The notes under the pieces were generated by a model. That model was given only the letters and a program-made list of their open reading frames with translations, searched no databases and was not told the origin of the DNA. Both the position numbers and the translations under genes were made by a program. 64,000 nucleotides of DNA from Pestalotiopsis fici W106-1 (Eukaryota; Ascomycota; Sordariomycetes; Amphisphaeriales; Sporocadaceae), in NCBI RefSeq assembly GCF_000516985.1, contig NW_006917099.1, positions 2,000,685-2,064,684 on the forward strand, given 5' to 3'. Below are positions 46,801 to 59,426 of this stretch, piece after piece. Each line of letters begins with the position of its first letter. The first letter of the stretch is position 1.

Positions 46801-47880
46801 ACAATCTCTGCCAAAGAGGGAAATGTTGTTGCCGTACTGGTCAGCAAGCAATTGGACCTCCAAATGTCTTGCGTTTCCAGCAAGCTTCATGATGAAGATG
46901 GGAGAGCCGGGAATCTCGCTTGCCGCAGCCTTGTACAGCTGCTCAAAGCCGTCTTCCGACATGGCCTTTCGGATACCCTTGCCACCACCACCCTCGGAAG
47001 CCTTGATCATGACGGGGAAGCCAATCTCCTTGGCCTTTTCGAGACCCTCTTCCCACGAGCTGACGCAACCCTTGAGGTAAATGTCGTCCTCGACAGTCAC
47101 GATGCCATGCTCATCAATCTCAACCTGATCCACACCGGTTCCAGACCATGGTATGCAAGGAACTTTTGCGTGTTGTGCGACGATTGTGGAGGAAATCTTG
47201 TCACCAAGAGAGCGCATGGCAGAACCCGGGGGTCCAATAAAGACAATCTTCTTTGGCGAGGCTGCCAAAGACTCTGGCAGTTTGGGGTTTTCAGAGGCAT
47301 GGCCCCTAGAGCATGTCAGTTCTAGTTGGAGATATTCATGTACAAGTGAACTCACCATCCGGCCCACACGGCGTGTACGTTCATGCGCTCGGCAATATCA
47401 ACAATCAGCTCGACGTTTGCATAATTGTTGTTATTTGTGCCACCGGGCACTTCGACGTAGTGGTCGGCCATTCTGATGTAGTCGGCGTTGGCTGCCAAAT
47501 CTTCGGGGGTGGCCATGACGGTAAACTGAATGGCCTTTTCATCGCCAAATGTCTCGTAGGCCCATTTCCGTACCGATCGAATCTCCTTGACGGCAGCGAT
47601 ACCGTTGTTGGCAATCAATACCTGGTGGCAATGAAGTTAGCAGTGCCTTTTGAAAGTGCCGGTTCTTGTGCGTGCTCACGTTGGTAATGACCGTGTGACC
47701 ATCGTGGAGAGCCACAAAGTCCTTGACTTGAGAAGGGGGGGCATTCTCAAGCTTGTTACCACCAATAAAGTGGTCTGCGATCCTGTGCTTCTCAGCATAG
47801 GAGGCCTTGCCGTTGGTCTGGGGGACCGTCCGGGTGCCATTGGTGCCATTGGTGGCAGGGCCGTGTCCGTTGGTCGCCAT
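40876..47880 (-). CDS. ACC1: Acetyl-CoA carboxylase, multifunctional cytosolic enzyme
   Basis: Four exons: 47880-47680, 47621-47356, 47305-42465 and 42416-40876, with introns of 58, 50 and 48 nt. All junctions keep the frame and give 2,282 residues, the normal fungal length. Domains in order: biotin carboxylase with N-N-G-I-A-A-V-K and the ATP-grasp glycine loop [10 protein letters not shown]; biotin carrier with E-V-M-K-M, biotinyl Lys at about residue 740 (Lys735 in yeast Acc1); the long central domain; and carboxyltransferase with N-S-G-A-R and G-F-S-G-G-Q-R-D-M. The enzyme makes malonyl-CoA from acetyl-CoA, ATP and bicarbonate, the committed step of fatty-acid synthesis. It avoids Leu TTA/CTA and Ser TCA through the large exons, a sign of strong codon selection and high expression. 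The start gives M-A-T-N-G-H-G-P, a Gly/Thr/Asn-rich head typical of fungal ACC. Confidence 0.98.
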
Positions 47881-50800
47881 TGTGTCGGATGGCAGAGGGA
47901 GTGATGTAGTAGTAATAGTGGCGGGATTCGACCAGGAGGGGACGATCGAATCGATTATTCGGAATACAAGAAGATCTAGACGACCATTAATGTACAGAGA
48001 CTGCCCGAGTCGAGCTCCCAGTAAGCTCGAATACAGTGCAATCGTGGTTGGAAAAAAGTGCGGACAGGAAGCAGAAATGTGTTATCTGCAGCTCTAAAGA
48101 CAAGACGAGCGCGTGGGTTAGCTTATTGGTTTCGTCCGTGATTGTTCGCTTGCGCAGGACCCGAGTTTGGTTACACGTGGGCCGTACCTGATTGTCCCTC
48201 TTTAGACTTTTTTTGTCAACTCGTTGCAGTTTCGTCGAATGCTACCTGACGTCGTTTCGGTGGTAGATCCCTAAATTGGAAAGAGCAAATCGTGGAGTTT
48301 GGACGAATTGGGGAATATCTGCAACCAAAACCAAATCTGCAATTAGCATATGAAGAAGGGAAGAAATTGATAAAAAGAGGTGAGACGATAGTTGTGCAAG
48401 TGAGATTCACTATTTTCTGGGCCTTTTTTTTTATTCTGGGGACAAGTGAATTAATGGGTGCAAGGAGAGGGTAAGATCAGTGAGTTTTCCCCAGTCCACT
48501 CGGTACAAATGGGATACCCCCCGAACGTTATGGCAAAGGGATCATCTCAAGCAAGCCCGCACAAGTGACATGCCGATTGACCCAGGTGATGGGGACCTTT
48601 GGCGCAGCTTGATCGGGGATCCGGGGCTTCTCATTGGGTCCTTTCGGGGGACGGGGACTTTCTGTTGAGACAATCGTCATTGGCTTTGGGGGGGGAACCA
48701 TAGAACGCGGAACGCTTTTCTGGCGGGCAGGGGGACCTGGAAATTCGGGACCCGAAACCCTCTAGAAAAAAAAAATGTAGCGATAGCGCGCCCGATCTCA
48801 CAGCTTGCGGAATAGGCGTGGGAGCTGGAGTGGGCGCGCGGGCTACGGGCGCAAGGATTGGGATTTCAGAAGCCCCAGTTGGCTGAGAAAGCTTCCAAAA
48901 TGGCCACTCCAAAAAAAAGTGTCCCGCCTTGTCAGGTCCCGCCCACACTGCTGGTTTTGGAGTTGTATGTTCCTTTTTCCCCATTGAGAAGTCCGTAACG
49001 TCCGTCCGATGGCAATGAAATGTACCGATCGATTGTTGCAACGTTTGCTGTAGCCATGGCTATAGACGAAGCCAGACTGAACAAACACGACACGGCACAC
49101 TAGGACTGCTCGAATCCGTAGACGATGCACCAGAGGGATGGAAGGGGAATGAATGCTTTGGAAGCTGGTGCAAGGTATAGTGATTGGATAGAGGGGAATG
49201 CATGGTCAGCACGACTTACACAAAACAAGGCCGACAAGGACAATTATGTCGACCGTTTCCCAGCACGAAGCAAAAAAAACGAGTCTATCGGTATGGAGAG
49301 GAAGGGAAAATCTGTTATGGTCAAGACAAAAAGTCAAGAGAGGCAACAGGAGCAGGTCAGCAGACAGAGAACGAGGAGCGGACATGGCAATTAAAAAGCT
49401 ATTTATTCTCATGTTTCCTAAATTCAACAGAAGGAAATATCCGTTCCTTTCGCCAAGTGGAGGGGGGTGAGGGAGGACTCGACTGGGGTATGATCTGGAA
49501 TGGCGGTACCAACAAGGCTGATGTGGTTGAATACTAGGTTACCTGGACCATCTACCTCGTTGTTTGCATGACTACACCGTCTGGTACAATGTAGCGTGTA
49601 CTTGTGATTACCCATCCATGTCTGCACGCTTATTCACACATGTACGAGATGTTTGCATGTACTTTGCGGGTTATTACTTTGGCAATCCGGCGGGTATTTG
49701 GTACCTTTTGATTGAATTAAGAGCGGAACCACGATTTTCATGCCTACAACACGCGGCCCAAAACGAGTACCTACTCTGCAGTTTGGCCATCTTTTACTTT
49801 TACAGAGTGCTTCATTTGTCTTATTGAGTCGACGTGGGATTGTCTTTTCGACTTTTACAGTACATGTATCAGATTACTCAACCAGTCATCATGTACATGA
49901 TGGAAGCCCTTGTCGTGACCAGTAACATTAGCTCGCGTCCTGGGGGAATCGGAGCGAAAGGCAGGGTGGTCAGAATTCAAGGTTTGCAACGATTGGGCAT
50001 TCAACTGAATGGCGGGCTGGTATCGTTTCTCATCAGCCTCCAGACGTATCTGCAAGCGTCAGGCTGCAAGTCCCGGGGCGTTGGGGGGAGATCCAGGGAC
50101 CAAAGAAACTTTGGCCAAGCACTGGTAAATTTGTAAACCATTCCGCTGGGGAAAAAGAATCGTCAGTGTACGTGACAGGCTAACGGATCATCGCTCGGGC
50201 TCGGGCCACAGGTGCATTGAACTCAAATATTTGGGCAAGACAGAATTATAGTAGCGTCAAAGTAAATGGCTCTGCCATTATGACGGCCACTGAAACAGGC
50301 ACATCTGGCCAAGCTGACTGGCTGTCAAGTTTGATACGGCAATTGCTTTATAGATTTGATACGAATGCTACAGCGACGTGCCGATTACTGACATGAATTC
50401 CATGTATTGTACCAAGCACTGCTACAGATTTGGACGTGGAATAAGGTAAAGAGTATATAAAAAGTGGAAACGCCAACCAAGAGCTCAACACACAAAATGT
50501 CACTATACTAAACAGAGCATAGCTTGGTCCGGGGAAGGTACAAAAAATAGCATTCGGGGCTGATCCTGAGGGATCTCATGGTCTGGCAGCTTACTGTTGT
50601 CTTTGCACGATTCTGTCAAAAGCTGACTGTTCCAAGCTCTCGGTGCAAAGTCTGGTCGAGCTGAAGTCGAGCTTGTGCACTTGTTCAAACTCAATATTCA
50701 GCTTGAATGTCAATATCGTGACATGTCTGTTCGTCTTGAGGATTCCTACCTACCCAAAGCTCCTGTGGGTCCATGCAAAAATTTAAAGCCCCCTGTCATG

Positions 50801-53800
50801 TCGATACCGAACCTAGACTCAATTGTTGGTGTTGTTGGGGTCCATCCAACGTTGGCCATGTAGCGCACCGCACCACCCAGACAGCCAGACTGGGCAGCTC
50901 TCGAGCCAGGGGCAATCATTCCCACTTACCAAGTCTGCTCAAGTTTAGCGCATCTTTGATCGGGCGGCAATAGTGGGAGCTGCCAAACTGCTTTTGCTCC
51001 ATCTGGACTGGCAAATTTCCAAGGAAAAAAGATGCTGCAGTGGAAAGAGGGCGGGCAGGTCATCATCTTGCCGGCTTACGGGATGCGAGGCCCGCGGGTC
51101 TTGTAATGGTAGCTGCAGGTATTTTTGGTCTTGGCTGCGGTCTTCGGCTTCCGCGCGTCCGCGATCAAGAAATCCCTCCCCCTTCTTGTGCGCGATTCAA
51201 TTTCCACGTCGTCAGGTGTCCCGATCGTCGCTCCACACAATCGTAGGTCGCAGATCCCCAACGACTTGTCCGTTCCCCTTCTATGCAAGCCGCTATCTAT
51301 GCATAAGCGTGCGTAAGCTCTTGTTGCCCCCCGTGTCCCCAAAAACGCGAGCGATCCAAATTTGTTTTGTTGTTGTTAATTCAGGGAATCGGAATTGGGC
51401 GTGGGAACTATCGTTTGGGGAACTTCCGTCCTTGTCGTGTTCCGGGCATGTCTAGCGCATGGATTGCTGAGACGACACGGCGCCAATGTAGCCATGGGGA
51501 TTCCACGTCGGTGTGTTTGTTTCTAGATATCGTGTTGTCGACGCTGTGCAAATGTTGAAACAGTCTTGCTTCAACAGTCGGTTTATCAGTGTACTCCATA
51601 CTTGTTACCTTCCCATTCAAGCTGGCTAAAAGATTAGCCAAGCCAAGACAGGGTGATGGATTCGTCTGATTTTTTCCCGGTTCGTCGGCCTCTTACTCCC
51701 TTGCTCGGATTTCAGATTGCAATTGTTCATGATTGTCCTCTTTGCCTTGTTCATGTGATAATTGATATCGTCGGCGGTTTTCACGTGCTATCAGGTCCAT
51801 GAGAGATTTATGGCGCCGTGCTGTGGACCCATAAGTCGAGTTGAGAAAAAGATTGTCGAGTTCAAGATTGTCATGAATGCTGTTGCGCACGACTCTAGAG
51901 GACTAACAGACATTTCGACAAGAAAGCTGATGCACATGTTGTCGATTTATATCTTGTTCTTTTTCCAAGGGTCCAAAGCCTTCAGCGGGCCCTAAAATGA
52001 TCCTCAGGGACAGCCGTTGCGCTTGATGTCAGAATCGTACGATTTTTTCCCCCTCCTCCCCGGTGCTGTACAAGGGTAGCTCCTCTCGTTGGTCTGGGCA
52101 GGGCTGAACATATGCAGCCCATTCTTTCCCGCAAGCGCGGGCAGGGAAAAATAAGAATGCTATGCATGACCCGGATCGTACCGTGAACTCGGTAATCCAT
52201 CAAGAACGAGGATTTGATCGCTTGTTGAGCCTGTCTTTGAAAAGCGACTTGAGATGGTATTATGCTTATTTGAGCCGCAAATGTCGTGATCGTTTGTCTG
52301 CAAATCTGCTGGGACGGGAGGTTTGGCTTGGGACATGGCTTTATTCCTTGACCTTCCTGATTCGACAAGTGTCGGTATCTTGGAATGTTTGTACGTGTTT
52401 TCCTTGTGTTGTTTTCTGGCTGTCAATTTTTCAGTGCAAAAGTCGGTACTCTTGTTACTGCAAAAAAATCAAGTGACATGATTCACCACATTCATTTCCA
52501 ATACTGCAAGTGGCTGGAATGGTTTATCTCATCTCTTGCGCACCTGTCGATTCTGCTTGGGCTTGATTTATTCCTGTTCTCGTTCTCATTAAAAGTCATA
52601 CTTTTGTTACAAGACATTGTCAGGTGCACCAATGTTCAAGGCCAACTTACCCTGTGGTTTACAAGTTGTAAGAAATCTTGAACATTTGTTCTGGAATACA
52701 CAAGGTAAAGCTGTGGAAGTATTCCTTGAACCAACAGCCTCTTTGTTACCACTCCCATCTGTACAGTGAGTCCCGATCAAGTGATGAAGCCAGGGACTCT
52801 CAACTGCCGCGACCACTGCTTGGAGAATGATGGAGTATACAATCACCGAGTGCATGGATTCACTCAATTTCGTTCCTACGTTCTGATTGTCATCCTTGTC
52901 TATAATCAGCATCCCATGGACACACCATGTGCATCAGTTCCCAAGTGGCCTGAAAAACAAGACAAGTATGTCGTCTAATCGTTTCAATTGGAGACATGTC
53001 AACATCCACTACTCAACTTACTCACGGGTTCTCCCGACATTGTACCTGAATTTTCTCGGTCGCGGTCCTGGTAACTCTTTTAAAGGTTTCACGGGCAGTG
53101 CCACTTTTGCCATGTATCGCAACTCTTGCCAGCGCATAGATATTGTCAACATCTCCCCTGGTAGCCCATGTCATGGTTTTGAAATGCATGTCATTCAATG
53201 GGATGAGTACGTCCAACTTGATACATGTATGCTTTTGGCATGGACATTTGACATACAAGAGCTTTTGATAGAAGCAATTCAGAGGGCGGCATGACTTTTG
53301 TATTGCCTCGGTCGACTTCAAACAAATTTTATCGCACTTGGAAAGATTTTCACTCATCCTGTTGATTTATTCATGCGAAAAGAGGATAGTGGTACAAATC
53401 AAATATATAAGAGGAACAAATAAGAAACCCTCAAAGATGTAATATGGTCGAAAAGATTAAATTTCAGCTACTGACTCTCATTTACTATACAATACAAATA
53501 CTCCTAGAGCAGAGCAGACATACTTGTGCCCTGAACGCTCTCATTCACATACCGGCTAGGTTACTACTGTAGATCCTGACAAACGAGACTATTTGAAAAA
53601 CGTGGAATTTCCTCCCACAGTTTGTGAAAACTACTTGGTTGCCTCGTCCCCTTACCGGACGAGGCCTTATAAGGCAAGAAACGGTGCATATTCCTCAAGG
53701 CCGTCAGCGGTGTTGTTGGCCTTTGGGTCAACTACCCGAAGGGGCCCTGGCGGCCGTCTTTTTGTATTTTGGGATCGCCGATAAGTTGTGAGTTCAAATG

Positions 53801-54362
53801 CTGTCTGTGTTGATTCAACTCACCTTTTTTATGTTTTGATTTTGCTATTCACTTTCTTGTCAGAACTCTTTTACTGATTTTGAAAGATGGCATCTTTATT
53901 GGTGCTGGCAATGCCCGTGAATTATTACTATTTCATCTTGTCCGTGATTCCACAGCTCAACGCCGACACTTGTGGCTGTGTAAAAACAATTCCATGACAA
54001 TGTGCATTTTTATTTTGTCATCGTAACAACTCGATTTGTATGCAAAAGGACCATGTTGAAAAAGGCCATTTATAAATGCTAGGCGCTGATTGGGCCACTT
54101 GAGCTGACAGTTGGCGGCTTATCTTGATCTTCCGGCCCGAGGAAATTTAGTGGCCTGGACGGGTGCCGCGGCGTACCCAAGGCACTGGGAAACGCCGCCA
54201 ACTTTTTTGGTTGGAGCTTCTTGACAGCTACTAATCACTTTACTTTCGTTGGCTGTGACTGGATTGTCGTCAAGAAGCACAGAGCTCATCTGCCCTGTTT
54301 ACTTTTCTTTGCCCACTTTTTACACCAATCCATTCATTCCAGTCAGTCACATTTCAGCCGCC
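47881..54362. other. Gene-poor region between ACC1 and the BolA gene
   Basis: The first few hundred bases are the ACC1 promoter. A G-rich patch lies at about 48,610-48,700. Open frames are short and carry no recognised domain; the 52385-52681 frame has a hydrophobic start but no further support. A perfect hairpin and palindrome lie at 53641-53675. Confidence 0.5.
53641..53675. repeat. Perfect hairpin overlapping a 12-bp palindrome
   Basis: GCCTCGTCC at 53641-53649 and GGACGAGGC at 53657-53665 are exact inverted repeats around a 7-base loop. GCCTTATAAGGC at 53664-53675 is a perfect palindrome overlapping its end. No tRNA or known terminator fits. Confidence 0.75.
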
Positions 54363-54872
54363 ATGTTGTGCCATCAATGCAGGCGCGCAACCACCAGAGC
54401 TGTACGGCAACTCGGTTCTGCATCGAGAGCGCAGAGCACATGGGCACAAGCACCTGTTCGTGCCACCCTCAGGGCGTCGCGCAAGGCAGCAACACCCCTT
54501 GCTTCAGTACTACAAGCCAGGCGACAGGCTGTCGGTGCCTGGTCACTAAAGCAATACTCGACCTCTTCTTCCGAGACATCATCACCCACAGCTTCGTCGT
54601 CACCGAGTCCCAGCACCACCCCCGAGAAACCCGATTACCTCGATGCCGCCGAGTCAGAGATATGGGACAAGCTAACGGCAGAGTTTGCGCCCACGGAACT
54701 CATGGTACAAGACGTGTCTGGGGGTTGCGGCTCCATGTACGGCATTGAAATCGCCTCGGAAAAGTTTCGCGGCACCAACATGCTAAAGCAGCAACGCATG
54801 GTCAATGCCGTCCTGGGAGAACAGATGAAGGGCTGGCATGGCGTACAGCTGAGAACAAAAGTCCCGTCCTGA
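54363..54872 (+). CDS. BOL3: Mitochondrial BolA-like protein (BolA3 type), Fe-S cluster assembly
   Basis: Intronless, 169 residues. The open frame extends upstream to a TTG, but ATG 54363 has the context GCCGCCATG and opens an Arg/Ala/Ser-rich presequence without acidic residues for the first 70 positions, a mitochondrial targeting signal. After a Ser/Pro linker, the BolA domain covers about residues 98-166. It has the BolA3 signature D-V-S-G-G-C-G-S-M-Y with its Cys, F-R-G-x-x-x-L-x-Q-Q-R-M-V-N, and the conserved His in K-G-W-H-G-V-Q-L. In yeast and human, BolA3 proteins work with Nfu1 and monothiol glutaredoxin in passing 4Fe-4S clusters to lipoyl synthase and succinate dehydrogenase. Assignment to the BolA3 rather than BolA1 branch rests on the GGCGSMY motif and the presequence. 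Confidence 0.93.
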   Translation: MLCHQCRRATTRAVRQLGSASRAQSTWAQAPVRATLRASRKAATPLASVLQARRQAVGAWSLKQYSTSSSETSSPTASSSPSPSTTPEKPDYLDAAESEIWDKLTAEFAPTELMVQDVSGGCGSMYGIEIASEKFRGTNMLKQQRMVNAVLGEQMKGWHGVQLRTKVPS

Positions 54873-57315
54873 GTGGGGAGAGTAAAAAGCAGGGCAATCC
54901 CATTCAAGAATCTTGGAGGGTTGCGTGCGTGTCACGCCTTGCAAACGTCATGCGAATCGGGTGTTGGCAGGCACATGTATTCTAATTCAGACTCTTGCCG
55001 CGTGGCAATTGCAAATCGCCAGTCGCAGATATGGTCTGCAGTGTATATCAAGTGTCTTGATAAATGTACAAAGACCATGTTATACGTATATTGTTCTGTG
55101 AGAGGGCTTTGCTGGCTTTTGGGTCCGTAATTTTTGGTCATGGCATTGGTACGGTTTGGAGTTTCTGCTTGATTCAGCCCCGTGTCACCGGAAATCCCAG
55201 ATCATGGCCCAGCCCAACATGGGTTCGTCGAGTGTCATCCAAAGATTGATGGGTCTAGAAGAGGGCTCGGCCTTTTTCCACAGGTGTGACAAGATCTCTG
55301 CGGCTTGCATCATCTCAATCTAGTGCGGCCATCCCGTAGACCGCAAGAGATGGCGGAAAAATTAATCTTGCATGAGAATGGCTCAAGTACGATCAATCCA
55401 TTCCCATCCAGTCGGGCTCCTCTACTGACGGCTTCTCGGCCGAATACGGAGAATTTCATCACTTGTTCCTTGAACTTATACTTTCGGATGTCAGTTGCGG
55501 TTACAGCCGATTTTAATAGTTTTCACTAGCATGTCTTTCTGCCGCTCATGGGGGCCACATTCCGAGAGCTGAGAAGATGAAGACCGGGTGCCGATATCAC
55601 AAAGTAATGACAAGATTGTATACTGAATCAGATGACGGAACCCTCTGGCGTCATTTGAGTGGAATTGATACTTGTCATTTTTATTCGTCACTTGCCAGTC
55701 GGTACATTCAGGACTCGGTGTAAGAGTCTGGATCTCTTGATTCCACGGACTGGACCCGGTTGGTTGGAATGGAACAAATGAGTACAAAAATACTCGGGAT
55801 TGCAAACTTGCTTTCATCTTGGACTCATAAGGATTTCGACCCAAGGACTGGGCGGCAAATGAAGATGGAACGGTTAATGTTCTGATTTCTACTTGCAACC
55901 ATGCTAGAGCAACCAAATCTTACCAGGTCTCTGATCCTCAAGAAGAAATCTTGCTGACGAGGTGAATACCAAAATCACCATCGGGCCGCGAGAAACTACT
56001 ATACTCACGGTTGATTGGGCTCTCTCGATGCAGGGAACGTGTAAAAAAGAAGCTCGTGTAGAAGCTTGCGGGGAGGGCCGTAGAGGTCCGGCCTGGCGGG
56101 AGGGTAAATGGCAACAGCCGTGGATCCTTCTTTTAATCAAGGACCCTTGCAGTGTGCGTCAGAAGTTCCCATCAGAAGATCCCGACTCTAGGTTCACTAG
56201 AGTTGCTTGGAGTCTTGTAGGCAGGGGTCTGATTAAAATCATGGTCCTTGATGTTGAAAATGGTGATCCTTACGAAGCAGAAAAAGCAAAATGGTCGACA
56301 AGGCGCCCTGTTTCGCACTAAGGACCCAAGCACCCGGATTACTGGGACCGAGCACACACAAGTGTCTCGTCGTTGGTGAGCAGGAAACCGTCGACAGGTT
56401 TAGCGAATCGATATTTGATAATTCAAATTCCAGTTTCATAATTCTTTTTTCTATTACTCGTAAATCTCCGTCAAATTTGCCTCTTTGTAGAAAAAAAAGA
56501 AAACTGAAACTCTGTTTACGATGCGCGCAGCTCGCTAATCGTGCCAAGCCCGACCTTTATACCACTATAATGCCTCCAAGGGAACCATGTGGCTGAAGAA
56601 GTGCTCGACATGATTACTGAACAAATCTTACAAGCCACGTGAACCCATACCTCTGGGTCCCCCAAGGGTCCAAGCAGAACATTCACAGCCTGGCCTCTTT
56701 TGTTATTCCCTGCTAAACCAATCTGCTGGGCCCTACATGTTACTAGATCCTTCAAGGGGTCATAAAAGCAATGAAAATGCCAGACAAAGGTGGATAACAG
56801 AGTCAGAGTCCTGGAGCCATTTCCTCTCAAGAGGAGCGAGAATAGCCACGAGAAAAAGGAAAGAATCAGGGAAAAATTCCAATCCATCTGAGCCCGGGGA
56901 ATTCGAGCCGTTGATTACATGGATCGTTTCTTGCCAGGCTCCCCGAGGTCACCGATGAGGGCCACTAGCGAACACAGCTCTTGTGTGTTGTGATGTAAAA
57001 TGTGGAGGATAGGACTTGTCGATACTTGGTCAAGACTATATGCGAATATTGATTTTTGCATCCAGCCCGTGTTCAGCTCTGAATTCTTTCCAATCTTTGC
57101 TATATAAACACCTCTTTGCGAGCAGTGTCATTTTCGTTGGGCAGTCTACATTCGACAATCATTCTTGGCTCTTGTTTGTGGTTTTCCGAGGCCACCGACA
57201 TCATTCTTGAACAAACCATTCCTTTTCCACCTCCAATCAACCTTGCTGTATGCCGTTTGCATAGCAGCTATTATTGAATATTGAAGCATTCCTCTGACTA
57301 GTTGCTTGTTTCATC
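54873..57315. other. Intergenic region without supported gene
   Basis: Short frames on both strands without recognised domains. The right end holds the promoter of the velvet-like gene with a TATA box at 57101-57108. Confidence 0.6.
57101..57108 (+). promoter_or_regulatory. TATA box of the velvet-like gene
   Basis: TATATAAA, 215 bases upstream of the ATG at 57316; the leader that follows is CT-rich. Confidence 0.45.
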
Positions 57316-57989
57316 ATGGCATATAAAGCAAGACGTTCTGGGAGGACGGCGGCTCCTGTGAATCAACAAAACTATTACTCTACTCACGGATACGATCAGA
57401 GTTACGCAACTCAAGACTACAATCAGACATATGACTACAGCTACGGCTACGGCTACGACTACAATACAATGGCGGCCGCGGGAACCTCTCCTACGCTGAA
57501 CATTTTGATTCGGCCAGCAGAAACCGTGGGAAAGAATAAAACCTTTTCCCCCCCTCTCGTTTTGGAAGTGGTCAATCCTGTCGAGGGCAAGGAGTATTCC
57601 ATCATGGTCCTGGCCCATGACGCGGCGGGGAATTACCACAACCCAATGAACAAGAGCCAATACTTTAGCAAAGGCACCATCATGAAGACTGCAAACTGGA
57701 CAACCGTGGACGCGCAGGGTACGACAAAGATGTTGGCAGGCTTTGAAGATCTCAGCCTAGAGGTCGCCGGCACCTATGACCTCACGGCCACGATCCAAGA
57801 ATTCGGTCCGGATGGAGCTACGGGTGGTGAGAGCACCAAATTTCGCATCAAGGTGCGCAACGAAGCAGTAGGACAGGTCCCTCGACAGGCTCCAAGTAAG
57901 TGTAGAATTCCTCTACATGAGATGCTTTACTAACAGGACAAGATGAAACGCAAAGAGTAATACTCGACCAGCTAGGCGTGCCTTATTAG
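57316..57989 (+). CDS. Small velvet-like domain protein with Tyr-rich N terminus
   Basis: Two exons, 57316-57895 and 57937-57989, joined over a very short 41-nt intron (GTAAGT...ACTAACAG), giving 210 residues ending in L-G-V-P-Y. Without splicing the frame ends at 57933 with an unrelated tail. Residues 18-52 are strongly enriched in Tyr, Gly, Asp and Gln. From about 58 to 192 a beta-rich domain follows: N-I-L-I-R-P, F-S-P-P-L-V-L-E-V, then a F-E-D-L-S-L-E-V-A-G-T-Y-D-L segment that parallels the F-x-D-L-S-V-R-x-x-G-x-Y-R-L core of velvet regulators (VeA, VelB, VosA). The match is remote; conserved basic DNA-contact residues of VosA are not evident, so it may be a non-DNA-binding partner or just a similar fold. 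The branch-like ACTAAC is only three bases from the acceptor, so a different branch site is probably used. Confidence 0.6.
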
Positions 57990-59426
57990 GCTCGCTCACT
58001 CGACGAAAACAATTCAAGAGAGAAACAAGAGGGAATGTTTCATCAATGGACTGTTAAAAATGTTTGGTTTATCAAGGGCAGGAATGGTGTATTTGGCTTT
58101 AGAAGGTGTTTGTGTTTGCCTGGTTTTGTTGGTTGGTAACGGCGCATTGTACTACTTTATGGATAGAGGTTTGGACTAGAATAAAACAATGCAGACATGT
58201 AATTGAGATTCATCGTCTTTGACATGGCTTTGGGGTGTAAGAAGACAAGGTGTTACATGATTCCAAGATTATATGATAAATCCACTGGTATAAAGGAGGA
58301 TATAGCTTCAACAGGGATGCTCATGTCTTGATCGACCTTGCAGGAGCTGTCGAGCCAGCTGCGGCATGATGGATACATTAATAGTGATTTCTGCATTTCC
58401 CATCGAGTGATCAAGACTTGACAAGGAGTATTCTGATTACTTCATCATGGCTGTCATTGAAATCTAGGTCGATACAGTGACCAGCCCGTCGATGAATGCG
58501 GAAAAAGCAGGGGTGTTTCGATCTTGCATTACGATCTTCCGGCTCACTCGGTTGTGCTCCCACTGCAGTACCACGAAACTTTCTTCTTCTTTTCCCTTGT
58601 TGGAGGAAATCAACCCAGCCACATTTACCGCCCTGCTGCCGAGTATGGCTAAAGAAGCCCGCACGCCTCACTGGCACCGCTTCTTATTGCCTTTGCGGAA
58701 TTTGCCGGTGAGCTGAAAGATCAAAACCGCCAAAAGCAAACATCCCAGTCCTTGGTACTCAACAATTTCGCTACGCCACCACGTATAGATACATTATTCC
58801 GTCTTGAGCTGAATAAAGTTGATGACATTGTAGATTCCTCTGACTATTGCAGACGCAATAATGTGCGAGTACATGCCTTGAATGTTTGAAATCAGGCTGC
58901 CAAGTATGATGGGAATAAAAGGATCACAAGCCCAAGCATGATGAATCCTTTTGAAGGAGCCTGCATGACACTCATGGTCACTTGTGCGCTTTTGTCACGA
59001 GTCATGAAGTCAACAAATGCTTCAATACTCGCCTATTGGTATTCCACCCGCCCCTCTATTGGATTCAGGGCAACGCCACGGCCCGCAAGCCCGCATGCGC
59101 ATGAAAACGGGTAAAGACGTAAACAGTGATTCGGATTGAAAACGTGAAATGGAGGAATAATGGAAATGAAGCCGAGGTCGAGGGTCTACGAAATGTACGG
59201 GTAATCCGGTCATGGTTTGTTCACTCATCAAGACTAGGTTCAATATTTACTGCTGACGAGATCATCCACCCCGAATGCTAACCGTCGGATCGCCGCCGGC
59301 CCCGCAATCCTTGGCCGCGGAACCAGGCCATGTTGAAATCTACTGCCGCCAACCTCTTGACTTGTCCCCGGCAGGCATCTAAACACTACGGCCACTTGTT
59401 CAAGTCCAGGTCAGTTACCAGCCACG
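57990..59426. other. Intergenic spacer without supported gene
   Basis: Holds the 3' end of the velvet-like gene and the promoter of the D-lactate dehydrogenase gene. No gene, tRNA or longer repeat was recognised. Confidence 0.6.

Noticed and set aside
42433..47325. Plus-strand open frame of 1,630 codons
   Set aside because: It is the exact codon-register complement of ACC1 exon 3, has no recognisable domain, and is explained by absence of TTA/CTA/TCA codons in the sense gene.
52385..52681. 98-codon frame with signal-like start
   Set aside because: The hydrophobic sequence continues through much of the frame, with no cysteine pattern or family match; not enough to call a gene.
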